DNA from: Hydractinia symbiolongicarpus
Lineage: Eukaryota; Cnidaria; Hydrozoa; Anthoathecata; Hydractiniidae
DNA: 64,000 nt
Direction of reading: 5' to 3'
NCBI RefSeq assembly: GCF_029227915.1
Contig: NC_079884.1
Coordinates: forward strand, 17,796,001 to 17,860,000
Positions 7,135 through 17,137 of the stretch are shown piece after piece. A program made the position numbers and the translations under genes. The notes below the pieces were generated by a model. The model ran no database searches. It worked only from the letters and a program-made list of their open reading frames with translations, and had not been told where the DNA came from. How positions within the stretch are numbered: the stretch's first letter is position 1; every line of letters begins with the position of its first letter.

Positions 7135-8118
7135 TCACCAACCTTGCACATAATCAGGAGGTAAATCTGTATCTTCAGGTATTAACATCAATTCCTCTTT
7201 TACAAAAGCCCGTCCGGGTCCGTCTTGAACATAGTACATTACACGGTTACCAGGTTGCGCTATTACCTCACGCAATCTATATGTGTTTTTCGACCATAAT
7301 CTATCGGTTGCCCGTCTCCGCCCATCATCATGCTCTTCACCAGGTTGTAGTAGATATCTATACAGGCCATCCTTAGGTAATTCTACTTCAGGTGGATAAC
7401 TCTCTTGATTAACAAGAGGCACCTCTTTCATTATAATAGCATCTTTTGGCTTCATATCAATCATCTGCGTCTTTGTATCGTTTAGCCTATCAATTAGTTT
7501 ATACAGATGCTTAACCCATGTGGATGATACCTTTTCCGAATCATTCAGTTCTTGAGCATCTTGTATTTTGAATAAATTTTCCGCAAGTATCTTGTTCAAC
7601 GCCTCAACAAAAGCTGTGTGCGTATGCTTATATTTTGTAGTCGCCCTTTTAATTTCAACCTTATGCTTCTCCAACAGCTTTGTCACATCTGCTTTGAATT
7701 CTGAACCGTTATCACATTGGAAAGTTTTCGGATAAGTTAATGGTCCGGCCTTGTAGATGTCTTCAATCATAGCGGCAACCTCTTTGGCTTTCTTAGTCCT
7801 CAAAGGTCGGGCTACTTTGTATCTGGAAGCAGCATCGATTCCCGACAAAATGTACTTATATTTATTACCATACAGTATGTCACCGGGCATGTACAATAAA
7901 TCGAATTGATGTAAATCATTAGGGGTGGTAACTTCATAATGTGGTCTTTCAACATGTTTTGGGGCGGGTAAATGTACTTGCCAAAATGCTTGTTTTGATA
8001 GCCACTTCCTAATCTCCTTTGGCCTGAAACCGAATCCTCTTAAGCTCTGAACAGCCTTTTGTCCTTTCCATAAATTTTGAGGTTGATAGTAAGTCTCTTG
8101 AAGTTTAGAGTTTGACAT
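7135..8118 (-). CDS. Polinton retroviral-type DDE integrase
   Basis: 327 residues, apparently intact. The rve-type catalytic core has D73 (HQFDLLYMP), D136 (FQCDNGSEF) and E172 (FVEALNK), giving a DD(35)E spacing, the classical retroviral/Polinton pattern. An N-terminal helical region precedes the core. The C-terminal region (about 275-327, LWSKNTYRLREV through DGPGRAFVKEELMLIPED) is an SH3/chromo-like DNA- or chromatin-binding barrel common to these integrases. The enzyme would process the element ends and join them to host DNA with a short target duplication. It is transcribed against the RING gene and away from SAP gene 2. A damaged relative is at 46418-47224. Confidence 0.93.
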   Translation of the reverse strand: MSNSKLQETYYQPQNLWKGQKAVQSLRGFGFRPKEIRKWLSKQAFWQVHLPAPKHVERPHYEVTTPNDLHQFDLLYMPGDILYGNKYKYILSGIDAASRYKVARPLRTKKAKEVAAMIEDIYKAGPLTYPKTFQCDNGSEFKADVTKLLEKHKVEIKRATTKYKHTHTAFVEALNKILAENLFKIQDAQELNDSEKVSSTWVKHLYKLIDRLNDTKTQMIDMKPKDAIIMKEVPLVNQESYPPEVELPKDGLYRYLLQPGEEHDDGRRRATDRLWSKNTYRLREVIAQPGNRVMYYVQDGPGRAFVKEELMLIPEDTDLPPDYVQGW

Positions 8119-8161
8119 GTTTTATTTATGCACACCTTTATTTATCTCCTTTTTTGTTATG

Positions 8162-8217
8162 ATGTGGTACGATAAAAGTGCTTAAAAGTTTTTACATGTA
8201 TATGTATATGCCATAAT
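8162..8217 (+). promoter_or_regulatory. Duplicated upstream region of the SAP-like genes, copy 2
   Basis: A near copy of 5798-5852, including TGTGGTACGATAAAAGTGC. It also forms part of the divergent gap between the integrase start (8118) and SAP gene 2. Confidence 0.5.
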
Positions 8218-8487
8218 ATGTCGGACATGAATACCACACCGGACTACAAATTGATGAAACTGCGAGAGTTGCAAGAGGTTGCTAAAGCTCGTGGGGTGAA
8301 GTATATTTATGGAATGAGAACGGCTAAACTGGTTGAGGTGATTGAGAAGAATGATCTCGACCCATCCTACACCATCGATCCGGATACCAAACGGCAACGG
8401 TACGGATACTATTCAAGGTGGAGGACGAAAAACAGGGAGGCATATCTAAAAGCTCAAAAACGTTATAACGACAAAAGATCCAAGTGA
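8218..8487 (+). CDS. Small SAP-like/Rho-N-like DNA-binding protein, copy 2
   Basis: 89 residues, starting MSDMNTTPDYKLMKLREL exactly as in the 5853 gene and ending in the same KRYNDKRSK tail. Differences cluster in the middle (KYIYGMRTAKLVEVIE, then RQRYGYYSRWRTKN). The two-helix SAP/Rho-N pattern is kept, which suggests selection on both copies. It sits between the integrase and PolB, and its 3' hairpin is the same type as copy 1. Retention of two copies suggests dosage or divergence in DNA target; that is inference. Confidence 0.7.
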   Translation: MSDMNTTPDYKLMKLRELQEVAKARGVKYIYGMRTAKLVEVIEKNDLDPSYTIDPDTKRQRYGYYSRWRTKNREAYLKAQKRYNDKRSK

Positions 8488-8498
8488 TTGGGTATTTT

Positions 8499-8522
8499 TT
8501 TGTTACTCGAGCGGGTAACAAA
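8499..8522 (+). terminator. Hairpin after SAP-like gene 2
   Basis: TTTGTTACTCG pairs with CGGGTAACAAA across two bases, with one mismatch (a possible G.U on RNA). It lies 11 bases after the stop, the same spacing as for copy 1. Confidence 0.55.
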
Positions 8523-8681
8523 TGTGATTCACGACCCTCGAGGTGCTGGTGGGTGGGTACCCACGGTCTATCGATGCTCTGTGTGTTTTAGCGTGTTTTA
8601 CTACAATTTTAGCACGGTGTGGCAACCACAAACTAGGACACTCATGACCCTCCAACACGGTTTACGATTTTTTTAAAAAAA

Positions 8682-8718
8682 GGGTTAAAGATTCTGTATT
8701 CGTATATCATACGCAAGC
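8682..8718 (+). promoter_or_regulatory. Shared promoter motif before PolB
   Basis: GGGTTAAAGATTC followed by CGTATATCATA, matching the arrangement at 6221-6262. An A/T run precedes it. It probably drives the PolB gene. Confidence 0.5.
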
Positions 8719-11700
8719 ATGACTTCGAGAAATACCTTTGCTGAATTAAGAAAACTCGCTAAGGAACGCGGCCTACATGGCTACGCAAAGCTCAGAAAGG
8801 CCGAGATTATCGAATTATTGGGACCAACTACCGTTTCAGCACCAGTTAGACCGGTACCCATGCCGAGACCCTCGAGACCCGTACCGGTGTCGAGACCTAG
8901 ACCGAGACCGAGACCGGCACCTAGACCGGTGTCGAGACCGATACCGGCACCTAGATACACCGGACCGCCTAGACTCTACAGCCCTTTACCAACATCTAGA
9001 CCCACCATACATGTACCACCGACATCAATCAAATCTCTGGGGGGTTTTCTAGGATCCGACGGATCTGTACCCATACCAGCACCGAGACCTAGACCTAGAC
9101 CATTTAGATCTGGCTCTGACATGGATATTTTTGAGCAGGAAGAAATTGCTAAAACCAGACCTATTGTGAAAAGCAAGTTGATTGAATGGAGAGACTGGTT
9201 GATAAATCATGTACCTAAGACTATTAAGGATAAAACAACAAAAGCTTTCAAAACCATGAAGGATAAGATCATGGGTTTTTATAAAAAGGGCAGTGGAGAG
9301 GAAGAGGTGAAAGAGGAGGAAGAGGTGAAAGAGGAAAATCCTTATACTCCTATTGAAGAAGCGTTTGTAGGTTCATACAAAAGGTTCAAGATAAACTCAG
9401 ATGGTAAGAAGAAGAATGTCAAGGTCTTTCTCAAACAGGTTCAACCTATCGTTAAGAGGTTGATGAAGGACGTGCTCAGGCAGAAGAAGTCGCTGAAGAC
9501 TCAGTCGACCCTGTGGGTGAAATGGGTAAAGGAGGACACCAGCTCGACCGATGCCCCGTGTGTACATGTCGATAAAGCTTTCAATAGCTATATGGAGATA
9601 CTGCACGCCCACGATGACATTTCTGATGTTTTCGATCGGATGTGTAATAAGATAATCGAGCAGATTGAAAACCCTGCGCTTCCCGCCAGCGGATTCACAA
9701 TCGATAAAATCCTACATATGCATGTGGACTTTTACAAACTAAAATTAACTAGAGGTAGTTCTTACTTGCCACTACCCAAGAATTTCAGTGGTAAGTTCTC
9801 CATGATCAATCCCAAAAATGAAGATGATGAATGCTTCAAATGGGCCGTTTTAGCTGCCTTATATCATGATAAGATTGATAATCATCCTGAACGAATCTCA
9901 AACCTTAAGAAGTTTGAAGACAAGTGCAATTGGGATGTTATAACTTTCCCTATGGCACTAAACAAGATAGATTTGTTTGAGAGAAGGAACCCTGATATCG
10001 CTGTGCATGTTTTGACAAAAGATGACATAGAGGGTGTCTATATGTGTCGAAAGTCGAAGCATCTTGACCGTGATGAGACGGTTGTTTTGTTTTTACTGTG
10101 TGAAGGGGATAAGAGGCATTATATCGCTGTTAAGAACCTGAGTGGTGTCCTGAGCAAGGTCAACTCAAAGCATAAAAATAAAGAGCATTATTGCTTGAAT
10201 TGTCTCTCTGGTTTTCCAAGCGAACGGAAAAGGGATGAGCACTTTGAGTATTGTAAGAATAACGATGCCGTTAATATTCAACTCCCTAAGGAGGGTAGCA
10301 CCTTAACCTTCACCCACGGTCAGTACCAGCTCAAAGCCCCATTCATCATGTATGCCGATTTTGAAGCTTTTACAAAACCTGAAGAGATAGAGTGTGGATC
10401 GTCCACCGAGAAAGTTGGTAAACATATCCCCACCGGATTCTGTTGTTATAGTAAATATGCTCATGGTGAAGTTTTGGACCCTCTGAAGCTTTACCGTGGT
10501 GATGACTGTGTTCCGCGCTTTGTGGATCATGTGGTTTCCGAGGCGAAAAGGTTATACAACATGTTTCCACAACTTGGTATGCAAGATCTAACCGATGAAG
10601 AACTTGATGGATATGAAAATTCCACCAACTGCCACATCTGTATGAGAGAATTTGGTGATGATGACATCAAGGTTAGGGATCACTGTCATTTTACCGGAAA
10701 GTTTCGTGGATCGGCACACATGGAATGTAATCTCCGTTACAAGGTGCCTAATTATATTCCGGTTGTCTTCCATAATCTGAGCGGATATGATGCGCATCTA
10801 TTTATCAAAGAGCTTGCGAAGAAGTATGGAGAAGGTGGTATGAGTGTAATCGCTGAAAATAAAGAGAAATATATCTCTTTCTCGACCGATGTTAAGGTTG
10901 GTGAATACACCAACAAAAATGGTGAGACCAAAGACAAAAAGATAAAGCTGAGATTCATCGATTCATTTCGATTTATGTCAAGAGGATTAGGTTCCTTGGC
11001 TGACAATCTATCCGATGATCAGTGTAAAAACCTTAGAAAATTCTTCAATGATGAGCAATTCAACATAATGAGAAGGAAGGGTGTATACCCATATGAGTAT
11101 GTTGATTCATTCGATAGGTTTAATGAAACCAGGCTTCCTTCGAAAGATGACTTTTATAGCAAGTTGAACATGAATGGTATCAGCGATGCTGATTATGCGC
11201 ATGCCCAGAAGGTGTGGAAGGACATGAAAGTTGAAAATATGGGCGTTTATCATGATATCTATCTCAAGACGGATGTTCTGCTTCTGAGTGATGTGTTTGA
11301 GACATTCAGAGAGACATGTTTGAAAAACTATAAACTAGATCCCGCTCATTTTTACACGGCCCCCGGATTAGCTTGGCAGGCATGCCTGAAAAAGACAGAT
11401 GTTAAGCTGGATTTGTTGTCAGATATGGATATGTTACTGTTTGTGGAGATGGGTATTAGGGGCGGTCTCTGTCAGGCCGTTCACAGACACGCGAAGGCAA
11501 ATAATCCATATATGGGTGATATGTATAATACTTCAGAAGATACAACCTATCTACAGTATCTTGATGCTAACAATCTGTATGGATGGGCTATGATACAGAA
11601 GATGCCCACCGGGGGGTTTGAGTGGGATGATTCCGGTAAATTTACACCCGAACTCATTTCAAAGTTAGCTGTGGAAAACGGTGAAAAGGGGTACATGCTT

Positions 11701-12760
11701 GAGGTTGATGTTAGATATCCACATGATCTTCATGACGCACATAACGATCTTCCTTTCATGCCTGAGAGGAAGGTTATCAATGGTGTTGAGAAGCTGACAC
11801 CGTGTCTTTCAGACAAGAGGAACTATGTAATTCATATCCGTGCGCTTGCTCAAGCTTTGAATCACGGTCTTGTTCTGGATAAGGTTCATAGGGTACTGAG
11901 GTTTGATCAAACCTTACATCGACTTCAATACACAGCTGCGCACGGAGTCGAAGAATGACTTTGAAAAGGATTTCTTCAAGCTGATGAACAATTCTGTCTT
12001 TGGGAAGACAATGGAGAATCAGCGAAGACAGAAGGATATACGTTTGGCCACCAACCAAAAGAATTATGAGAAAATGGTGATGAAGCCAAACTTCAGGGGT
12101 GCAATACATTTCTCGGAAACACTGATGGGGATAGAGATGTCCAAGATCAAGATCAAAATGAACAAACCGATCTACCTCGGCCCCACAATCCTCCATCTAT
12201 CCAAGATGGTTATGTATGAGTTCCACCATGATTACATGAGACCGAAATATGGTGATGATGTGAAGCTTTGCTACATGGATACGGATTCATTCGTTTACCA
12301 CATAAAAACAGACGACTTTTACAAAGATATCGCGAACGATGTGCCTGCGAGATTTGACACATCTGGGTATGATAAGGAAGATGGTAGACCTCTACCATTA
12401 GGTTTGAATAAAAAGATCATTGGGCTGATGAAGGACGAGTTGGGTGGTAAGGTGATGACTGAGTTCATCGCCCTAAGAGCTAAGACATACGCATACAAAC
12501 AGCTATGTGGTATGGAGGGTAAGAGATGTAAGGGGGTGAAGAAATGCGTGGTGAGGGAGACCATAGGTTTCGATGATTATAAGAGATGCTTGTTTGAGGG
12601 TGAGAACATTTACAGAACCCAAATGACCTTTCAATCGATTAAGCATGATGTTCACACGGTGAAAACAAATAAACTGGCGCTCAATGCTGATGATGATAAA
12701 CGCATAATTTTGGAAGATGGTATTACCACACTGGCTAGAGGCCATTATAGACACACATAA
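8719..12760 (+). pseudogene. Polinton protein-primed family B DNA polymerase, one frameshift
   Basis: The gene is read in two frames: 8719 to 11958, then from about 11905 in another frame to 12760. In order it has an N-terminal SAP-like helix pair (about residues 5-38), a long Pro/Arg-rich linker, a leader domain, a C2H2 zinc motif (YCLNC...H...C, near 490), ExoI YADFEAF near 545, an endonuclease-VII-like CxxC...DHCHFTG...CNLRY block near 638-675, ExoII NLSGYDAHLF near 686, ExoIII YLKTDVLLLSD near 848 and motif A YLDANNLYGW near 948. After the frameshift come motif B KLMNNSVFGK and motif C CYMDTDSFVY. All catalytic motifs survive. The only visible lesion is at about 11,903-11,915, where several residues are missing and the frame changes, probably a small deletion between short repeats. 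Such polymerases copy the element using a terminal protein primer. Confidence 0.92.
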
Positions 12761-12763
12761 CAC

Positions 12764-12860
12764 TATAAATTATAGGGCACGACAGATGAGGGTGGGGAGG
12801 GGCCCGGGGGACACGGCGGGGGTTGGGGGTTGGGGTGGGGGTGGGGGGTTTTGGACGGAT
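12764..12860 (+). other. G-rich tract after PolB (possible element end)
   Basis: It begins with a small palindrome (CTATAA-A-TTATAG at 12764-12776). From 12786 a run of G tracts follows (GGGTGGGGAGGGG, GGGGG, GGGGTTGGGG), ending before TTTTGGACGG. At least four separate G-runs could form a quadruplex. No coding sequence is seen. Its place next to the last gene suggests it is part of, or close to, the right terminus of the element. Confidence 0.6.
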
Positions 12861-12982
12861 ATCGTTGATTTAATGGATCATGATCCATAAATTGACGTAA
12901 AGTGGTAAAGTGCACATGGATTTTATGTACTCTTCTATCGTTGATTTGACGTGGATGATCTATAAATTGACGTGGAGTGGCA
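12861..12982 (+). repeat. Two imperfect direct copies of a ~43-bp motif
   Basis: ATCGTTGATTTAATGGATCATG... at about 12861 and ATCGTTGATTTGACGTGGATG... at about 12938 share the pattern ATCGTTGATTT ... GAT(C)(C/T)ATAAATTGACGT(A/G)(A/G)AGTGG. They lie between the PolB-containing element and the next Polinton fragment, so they may be remnants of terminal repeats. Confidence 0.6.
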
Positions 12983-13007
12983 CAGAATATATTAATCGCT
13001 GTCCTAG

Positions 13008-13310
13008 GATCCGCATTTTCCTATCTCTGCGGCTTCAAGACCAATTGCTATGGGGGCTCCGAATCCGGTTGCAAGCGTGGCAATACCTGCTGCGGAGGTG
13101 ATGACAGTAACAGCAATCATGCCATGATCAGCATAGCGAAGCCTTATCCCCCAAAGCTTGAACTTTTTGTAGAGTTTTTCTCTCTCTTTGATCTCAGCAC
13201 GCAGGTACTGCTCGATTTCTTCGATTTTTTTTTAGTCTGTAGACCTGACTTTCTTCAGGCTCATGCTCAGGCGCACTTGGCGGCAACGTTGGGTAAAGCT
13301 TATCAGCCAT
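13008..13310 (-). pseudogene. Decayed Polinton two-helix membrane protein
   Basis: Reading the minus strand from the ATG at 13310, the start MADKLYPTLPPSAPEHEP resembles the MAEIYPKLPTAPEY start of the 5178 gene. An A-run near 13230 shifts the frame. In the next frame the sequence continues with EIEQYLRAEIKEREKLYKK and a glycine/alanine-rich membrane helix (TVITSAAGIATLATGFGAP), then stops or is truncated at the junction with the neighbouring element near 13,010. It directly follows the penton-like gene (stop at 13311), so the two formed an operon-like pair. It is a member of the same family as 4665-5150 but from a different element. Confidence 0.65.
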
Positions 13311-13982
13311 TTATTCTATGAGTAAATGCATCGTAATTCCGACGAACGAAACATTTTTTTCATGATGATTCTCGTCCGTCAGCATGAACTCCAGTCTGTC
13401 TGTTGAACCTTTCAAAGGAAGGTAGATTGGAGTGTCAAAACTCCATGTAAGCATGTCTCCCCATGCGTTTAACTCTTTGGTGGGAAGCAAAGCAAGAATT
13501 TTTGATTTCTTCCCATCCAGTAGGCAATCGTCTTCATCCAGCTGAGGGCAAACGAGTCTCAATCTTTGATACACGTCAGTTTTGTAGAAGCTGTCATAGT
13601 CGCCTTTGGTAAAGTACTTTTTTGCAGAGTCGTAGGGTAGCCCCATAAGCTCCTGCAGTTGTCGATGAATTACCACAGTATACCCGTCACTAACCCTAAG
13701 CCTGCAGAGTCCGTTCTTTAATACAAACAATTTGATCTTGTCCCCTGCCTGACTGTTGACGATGGTTGCCAAATCCTCTATCCTGTATAGACCGTTCATA
13801 ATTTCAATTCTGTACTCTGTCTGATCAGGCCCTGTTCTACGAATCACAAAATCATTGTCGGAGTAAAGGTTCAGCCATACGGGCCTGATACTTATCGATT
13901 TCAGGGCAATTCTCGTGTCCTGCCCTAGGTAATCGTCAAAAATCGTAGGCTTCTCTATATCCGTGACATACAGCTGTCTCAT
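13311..13982 (-). CDS. Polinton penton-like minor capsid protein
   Basis: 223 residues, intact. No membrane segments; beta-rich with alternating hydrophobic residues. The C-terminus (SWSFDTPIYLPLKG, then LEFMLTDENHH and ITMHLLIE) matches the typical end of the single-jelly-roll penton protein of Polintons, in which a TD-N motif precedes a final strand ending in a pattern like I-hydrophobic-HL. The ATG at 13982 lies inside a perfect palindrome shared with the divergent gene. It belongs to a Polinton other than the 1-12.8 kb element, because it sits with a second membrane-protein copy. Function inferred: capsid vertex subunit. Confidence 0.65.
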   Translation of the reverse strand: MRQLYVTDIEKPTIFDDYLGQDTRIALKSISIRPVWLNLYSDNDFVIRRTGPDQTEYRIEIMNGLYRIEDLATIVNSQAGDKIKLFVLKNGLCRLRVSDGYTVVIHRQLQELMGLPYDSAKKYFTKGDYDSFYKTDVYQRLRLVCPQLDEDDCLLDGKKSKILALLPTKELNAWGDMLTWSFDTPIYLPLKGSTDRLEFMLTDENHHEKNVSFVGITMHLLIE

Positions 13983-14001
13983 GTTTCTTTAAAGAAACAT
14001 G
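13980..14001. promoter_or_regulatory. Perfect 22-bp palindrome containing both divergent start codons
   Basis: CATGTTTCTTTAAAGAAACATG (exactly 20 of its 22 bases plus two would be the full arm pair; the full palindrome is 13980-14001). The minus-strand penton starts at 13982 and the plus-strand ORF at 13999, so each ATG is a palindrome end. It could be an operator for a dimeric regulator or an equal bidirectional start. Confidence 0.7.
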
Positions 14002-14949
14002 AACATTTATAGCTATAACCAGAAGGCAAAATACAAGTCCAATAGAGGCGAATGGCCTCTCGGTGTAATTAATCTAAAACATCAAGACCTCTACGTTTCT
14101 ACAGAATCGCACATTCCCGTGACCTTCTCGACGTTCACGAAATACCCAATAAAAGTCCCCACTAACCTGTTGAACGACCCCGTAAGTGTAAATTGGACCG
14201 GTCAAGCCCTTGGCTACTGGAATATACAAGTTAATTTCGCTTGTCTTTGCGCTAGCACCGCCCTGGGTATATCCGCCAAACACTTGAATGGCTCCGTGCC
14301 TCTCATCAACAGTATCTTTAAATTCCACGTCTATTACCACATGCGGCGTATCCTAGCGAGAATGAAGGTACCCATGCCATACGATGACGGCTTTTCTCAA
14401 TACGAGAACCCCTACTCTACATCTGGATATACCCAGATTTGTCGTGAATATGGTGCCGACCCCAATGCCCAATACAAGTTTAAGGCTCTCATGTCCTCGC
14501 TCACAAATGGTAGATGGTGGCCGCAAGTAGATGGTGATTGGGCCAAGTTTATCATGCCTACGGGCCAAGGCCTGACATCGGAAGGTCTGACGAAGCTTAG
14601 CGAGAGTATTCGTGTTTACGTGATTTTACTACTAGGGTCCCAAGCTGATGCCAAGGCATCCCTTATAGGTTCGGATGCTGACAATTTCACAGCGAGACAG
14701 ATACTACAGAAATTCGAAGCCATGGTACAACGTGAGGAGAACGTAGGCCACGATATCACCGAGTTTCAAAAGGTGCTTCAATATGCCAGGACCCCAGTGA
14801 ATTTTGCCGTGATCCACCACGTGTACATGCTACCATCCGATATGAACCTGCGTATTGGTAAAATTGTGGGGTATAGCAACAACATCTTGATTGCGCCGGA
14901 ATTCATCGGCAATATTTCATCCTTGAAAGCTCCTTCTCTAGGTTCGTAG
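13999..14949 (+). CDS. Conserved Polinton protein, virion-type, function unknown
   Basis: 316 residues without membrane helix or known catalytic motif. Conserved-looking blocks are GYWNIQVNFACLCASTALG (about 73-91), FHVYYHMRRILARMKVPMPY (about 109-128), a tryptophan-rich middle and LSESIRVYVILLLGSQADAKASLIG (about 199-223). I recognise the family from cnidarian Polintons, where it accompanies capsid genes. It may be a capsid-associated or structural protein, but no role is established to my knowledge. The gene ends abruptly and is followed by AT-rich host-like DNA, so the fragment boundary lies just past 14,950. Confidence 0.6.
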   Translation: MNIYSYNQKAKYKSNRGEWPLGVINLKHQDLYVSTESHIPVTFSTFTKYPIKVPTNLLNDPVSVNWTGQALGYWNIQVNFACLCASTALGISAKHLNGSVPLINSIFKFHVYYHMRRILARMKVPMPYDDGFSQYENPYSTSGYTQICREYGADPNAQYKFKALMSSLTNGRWWPQVDGDWAKFIMPTGQGLTSEGLTKLSESIRVYVILLLGSQADAKASLIGSDADNFTARQILQKFEAMVQREENVGHDITEFQKVLQYARTPVNFAVIHHVYMLPSDMNLRIGKIVGYSNNILIAPEFIGNISSLKAPSLGS

Positions 14950-16261
14950 AAAAATTGATGGCACTGAAATATTCACAATTTGTTCCGTTTTAGTTATTCC
15001 TATCTTTAGATTATTTTTCAAACGGCTTAATCCCGGGTATTGCTATTTTGTGCACACTTTACGCGAACTAGCCGTCCTAATACCGTTACAAGCAAAACAT
15101 ATTGGTTTAAAAGACCGGTTCCTAGCCCGTTGTGAACGTGACAGGAATTCACCCATCGTACATGTTTTTCGCATTACTATTTGTGCATTCTGTATATCTG
15201 AGAAAGTAATAACAAATTGCTCCAGATTTTTTTTGAAAAAAGGCATAGAAAATAGCAACACTGTAATTTTGTGTTTCCCTAGCGCGGCCAGACATAATAA
15301 AGAAACGTTGGGCTGTCCATCATTCAAATTTCAAGTAAATTTGCCCGTCTCAGCGTGCCTGCAGCAAAGCTGCTTTTTGTGCAGATGGTAATCCGTTAAA
15401 ATATCCATGCCTTCACCCATGCTTCCTTATATGTTTCTGTACTTCTGTGAAAACCTTCGAACTTGCATATTGCCAGGATCTTTGGAATTTTCATACATTG
15501 CTTTGCGAACAGAACTACCTAATCCTATTCGGTCCTGGGTTTCTTATCCACCCGCCCTTAGACCGGATAGGGCCAAACAAACCTTAACACAATGACATCC
15601 ATCGGTTCGTGGCGATAAGAAGTCATAGTAGCGGAAGTTGTCTAACCAGTCAGCAAACATCTCTTATTTCGTAGTGCGTTTGATTGTCTTATGCCTTACG
15701 AGTTTCGATTTTTTTGATTCGTTTGTCACACAAGCACTGTCAACAAGGGTTTTTAGAGATCAGGGAATAAAAGACGATTAAATAAAGCGCAAAATTCTTT
15801 CAACTGTAAATCAACTCTAAAAAGGTTGACAAACTCATATAAAGGAAGAAAAAAACATAATTTCTGTAGATATCGTTTTTTTACGCAGCATAGAAAAACA
15901 AAACGTCAAACGAATGTAACATTTTCTGCCAAAGAATAAAGCCGTATAGATTAAATACAAGAATTAAAAAAAGTCCATAAAAACCTTTGCTTCTAACAAA
16001 AACACACCATAGCTTACATTCCACCAGGTTTATTTTAACAACTTAATTATCACATTACGTCCATTGCATTTTATAGTTTTATCGTAAAGAAAAGTACCCA
16101 TTTCTTTATAGTTACGGATTCCTACCTTGTTGTACGAAGCATGAAAACAAAACGCTATTTTATGACCGTGCATATGAAACACAATGAAAACTGAATAACA
16201 AAAAAAAAAAAACGATAAAAATAACAAAACAATTCTCTTGATAAAATTTCGTCATCGACCA
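14950..16261. other. AT-rich intergenic DNA, no gene seen
   Basis: No ORF here has a recognisable domain. Overlapping ORFs on both strands at 15043-15391 look random. The sequence lacks the compact gene arrangement of the Polinton on its left. Confidence 0.5.
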
Positions 16262-17137
16262 CTAGGTTTCATTTAAAAACTTAGCTCTTTCAGTTCTTAT
16301 TTTAATAATAAGTGAGTGCATGCCAAATTTAGACACCAATTGTGCCATCATAGGAGTATTTTTGATAATTTCAGTGCATTCTGCTCGAGATATCGCATTA
16401 TTCGTATCTCTGATCTGATCACCTAAACATTTCCAAATTATCGTGTTATCAGAATCGGTATACTTTTTACGTTGTCTGGACATGCTAATACATTTCGCCG
16501 AAGCAGTATCAGGTACCTTCTCGGTAACCCTTTCATCGGCAGATTTGGTATGAGTTCCTTCTTTTTTTATAATATACCGCACAGAATCTAGCAGTGCCTT
16601 TTCCTTCTTCTCGTTCCCATTTAAATCGCCTAACCTTGCGTCTGAGGAAATTCTATCCCGTATAATCTCGGTCGACACAAAGCCATCGTTGATTTCAGAA
16701 GAAAATATTTCTTTAAGGTCGTTGACTTGTAAGTCCAAATTTATTTCATTCGTATCGAAATCTGTCCTCATAGCCTCCCTAACTTGCTGACTTGTCTGAA
16801 AGGCTCTTCTCTGTTTATCAATTAAGTTATATGACATTAATGCCGTTCGTTCAGCATGACATAAAAGATTAGCAGTGGCTTGCTTTAATTCCGGTTGATT
16901 TTTATGAATCGTTGTGGTAGCATATTTTCAAACTAAGGTTGTGGTCAAATCGCCACAATCACGGCCAAGAGCTTGAACCCAAAAGCTTGAGAGTTGCCCA
17001 GTGACCATGGAAGAAGCCATTTTGTTTCCAGCCCAGCTAACAAATACAGGTTCTTTACCGCCAGAATTGATTCCTTGTAAAGAATTCCTGACATAACGGA
17101 TGTAATTTTTTAAGTTATTAAAAGTTTCAATAGTCAT
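16262..17137 (-). pseudogene. Tyrosine recombinase-like protein (Crypton-like) with one internal TGA
   Basis: Two minus-strand ORFs (17137-16928 and 16837-16262) are one reading frame interrupted only by TGA at 16930-16928. Between them the frame encodes KYATTTIHKNQPELKQATAN and LLCHAERTALMSYNLIDK. This is the C-terminal catalytic pattern of tyrosine recombinases: a TT-x-H block, then LL-HAE-TA with a tyrosine a few residues on (Tyr codon at about 16829-16831), the expected nucleophile. Upstream, VSWAGNKMASSMVTGQLSSF fits the preceding helices. The internal stop is compatible with a CGA-to-TGA change typical of methylated CpG decay. The remaining 190 residues contain a charged region with RQRKKY. 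Family: Crypton-type or another metazoan YR element; the upstream N-terminal half was not found. Confidence 0.6.

Noticed and set aside
8777-9052. Plus-strand ORF rich in Asp-Arg repeats overlapping the start of PolB.
   Set aside because: It is another frame of the Pro/Arg-rich linker of PolB; the repeats follow from the codon pattern.
1-12770. Bacterial or phage origin of the compact gene block (packaging ATPase, integrase, polymerase).
   Set aside because: The DD(35)E retroviral-type integrase, the PolB type, the MDM2-like RING and the animal-type repeats next to it fit a eukaryotic Polinton. No Shine-Dalgarno pattern was seen.
15043-15391. Overlapping ORFs of about 100 codons on both strands.
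   Set aside because: No domain, no codon pattern, and both strands equally open; treated as chance.
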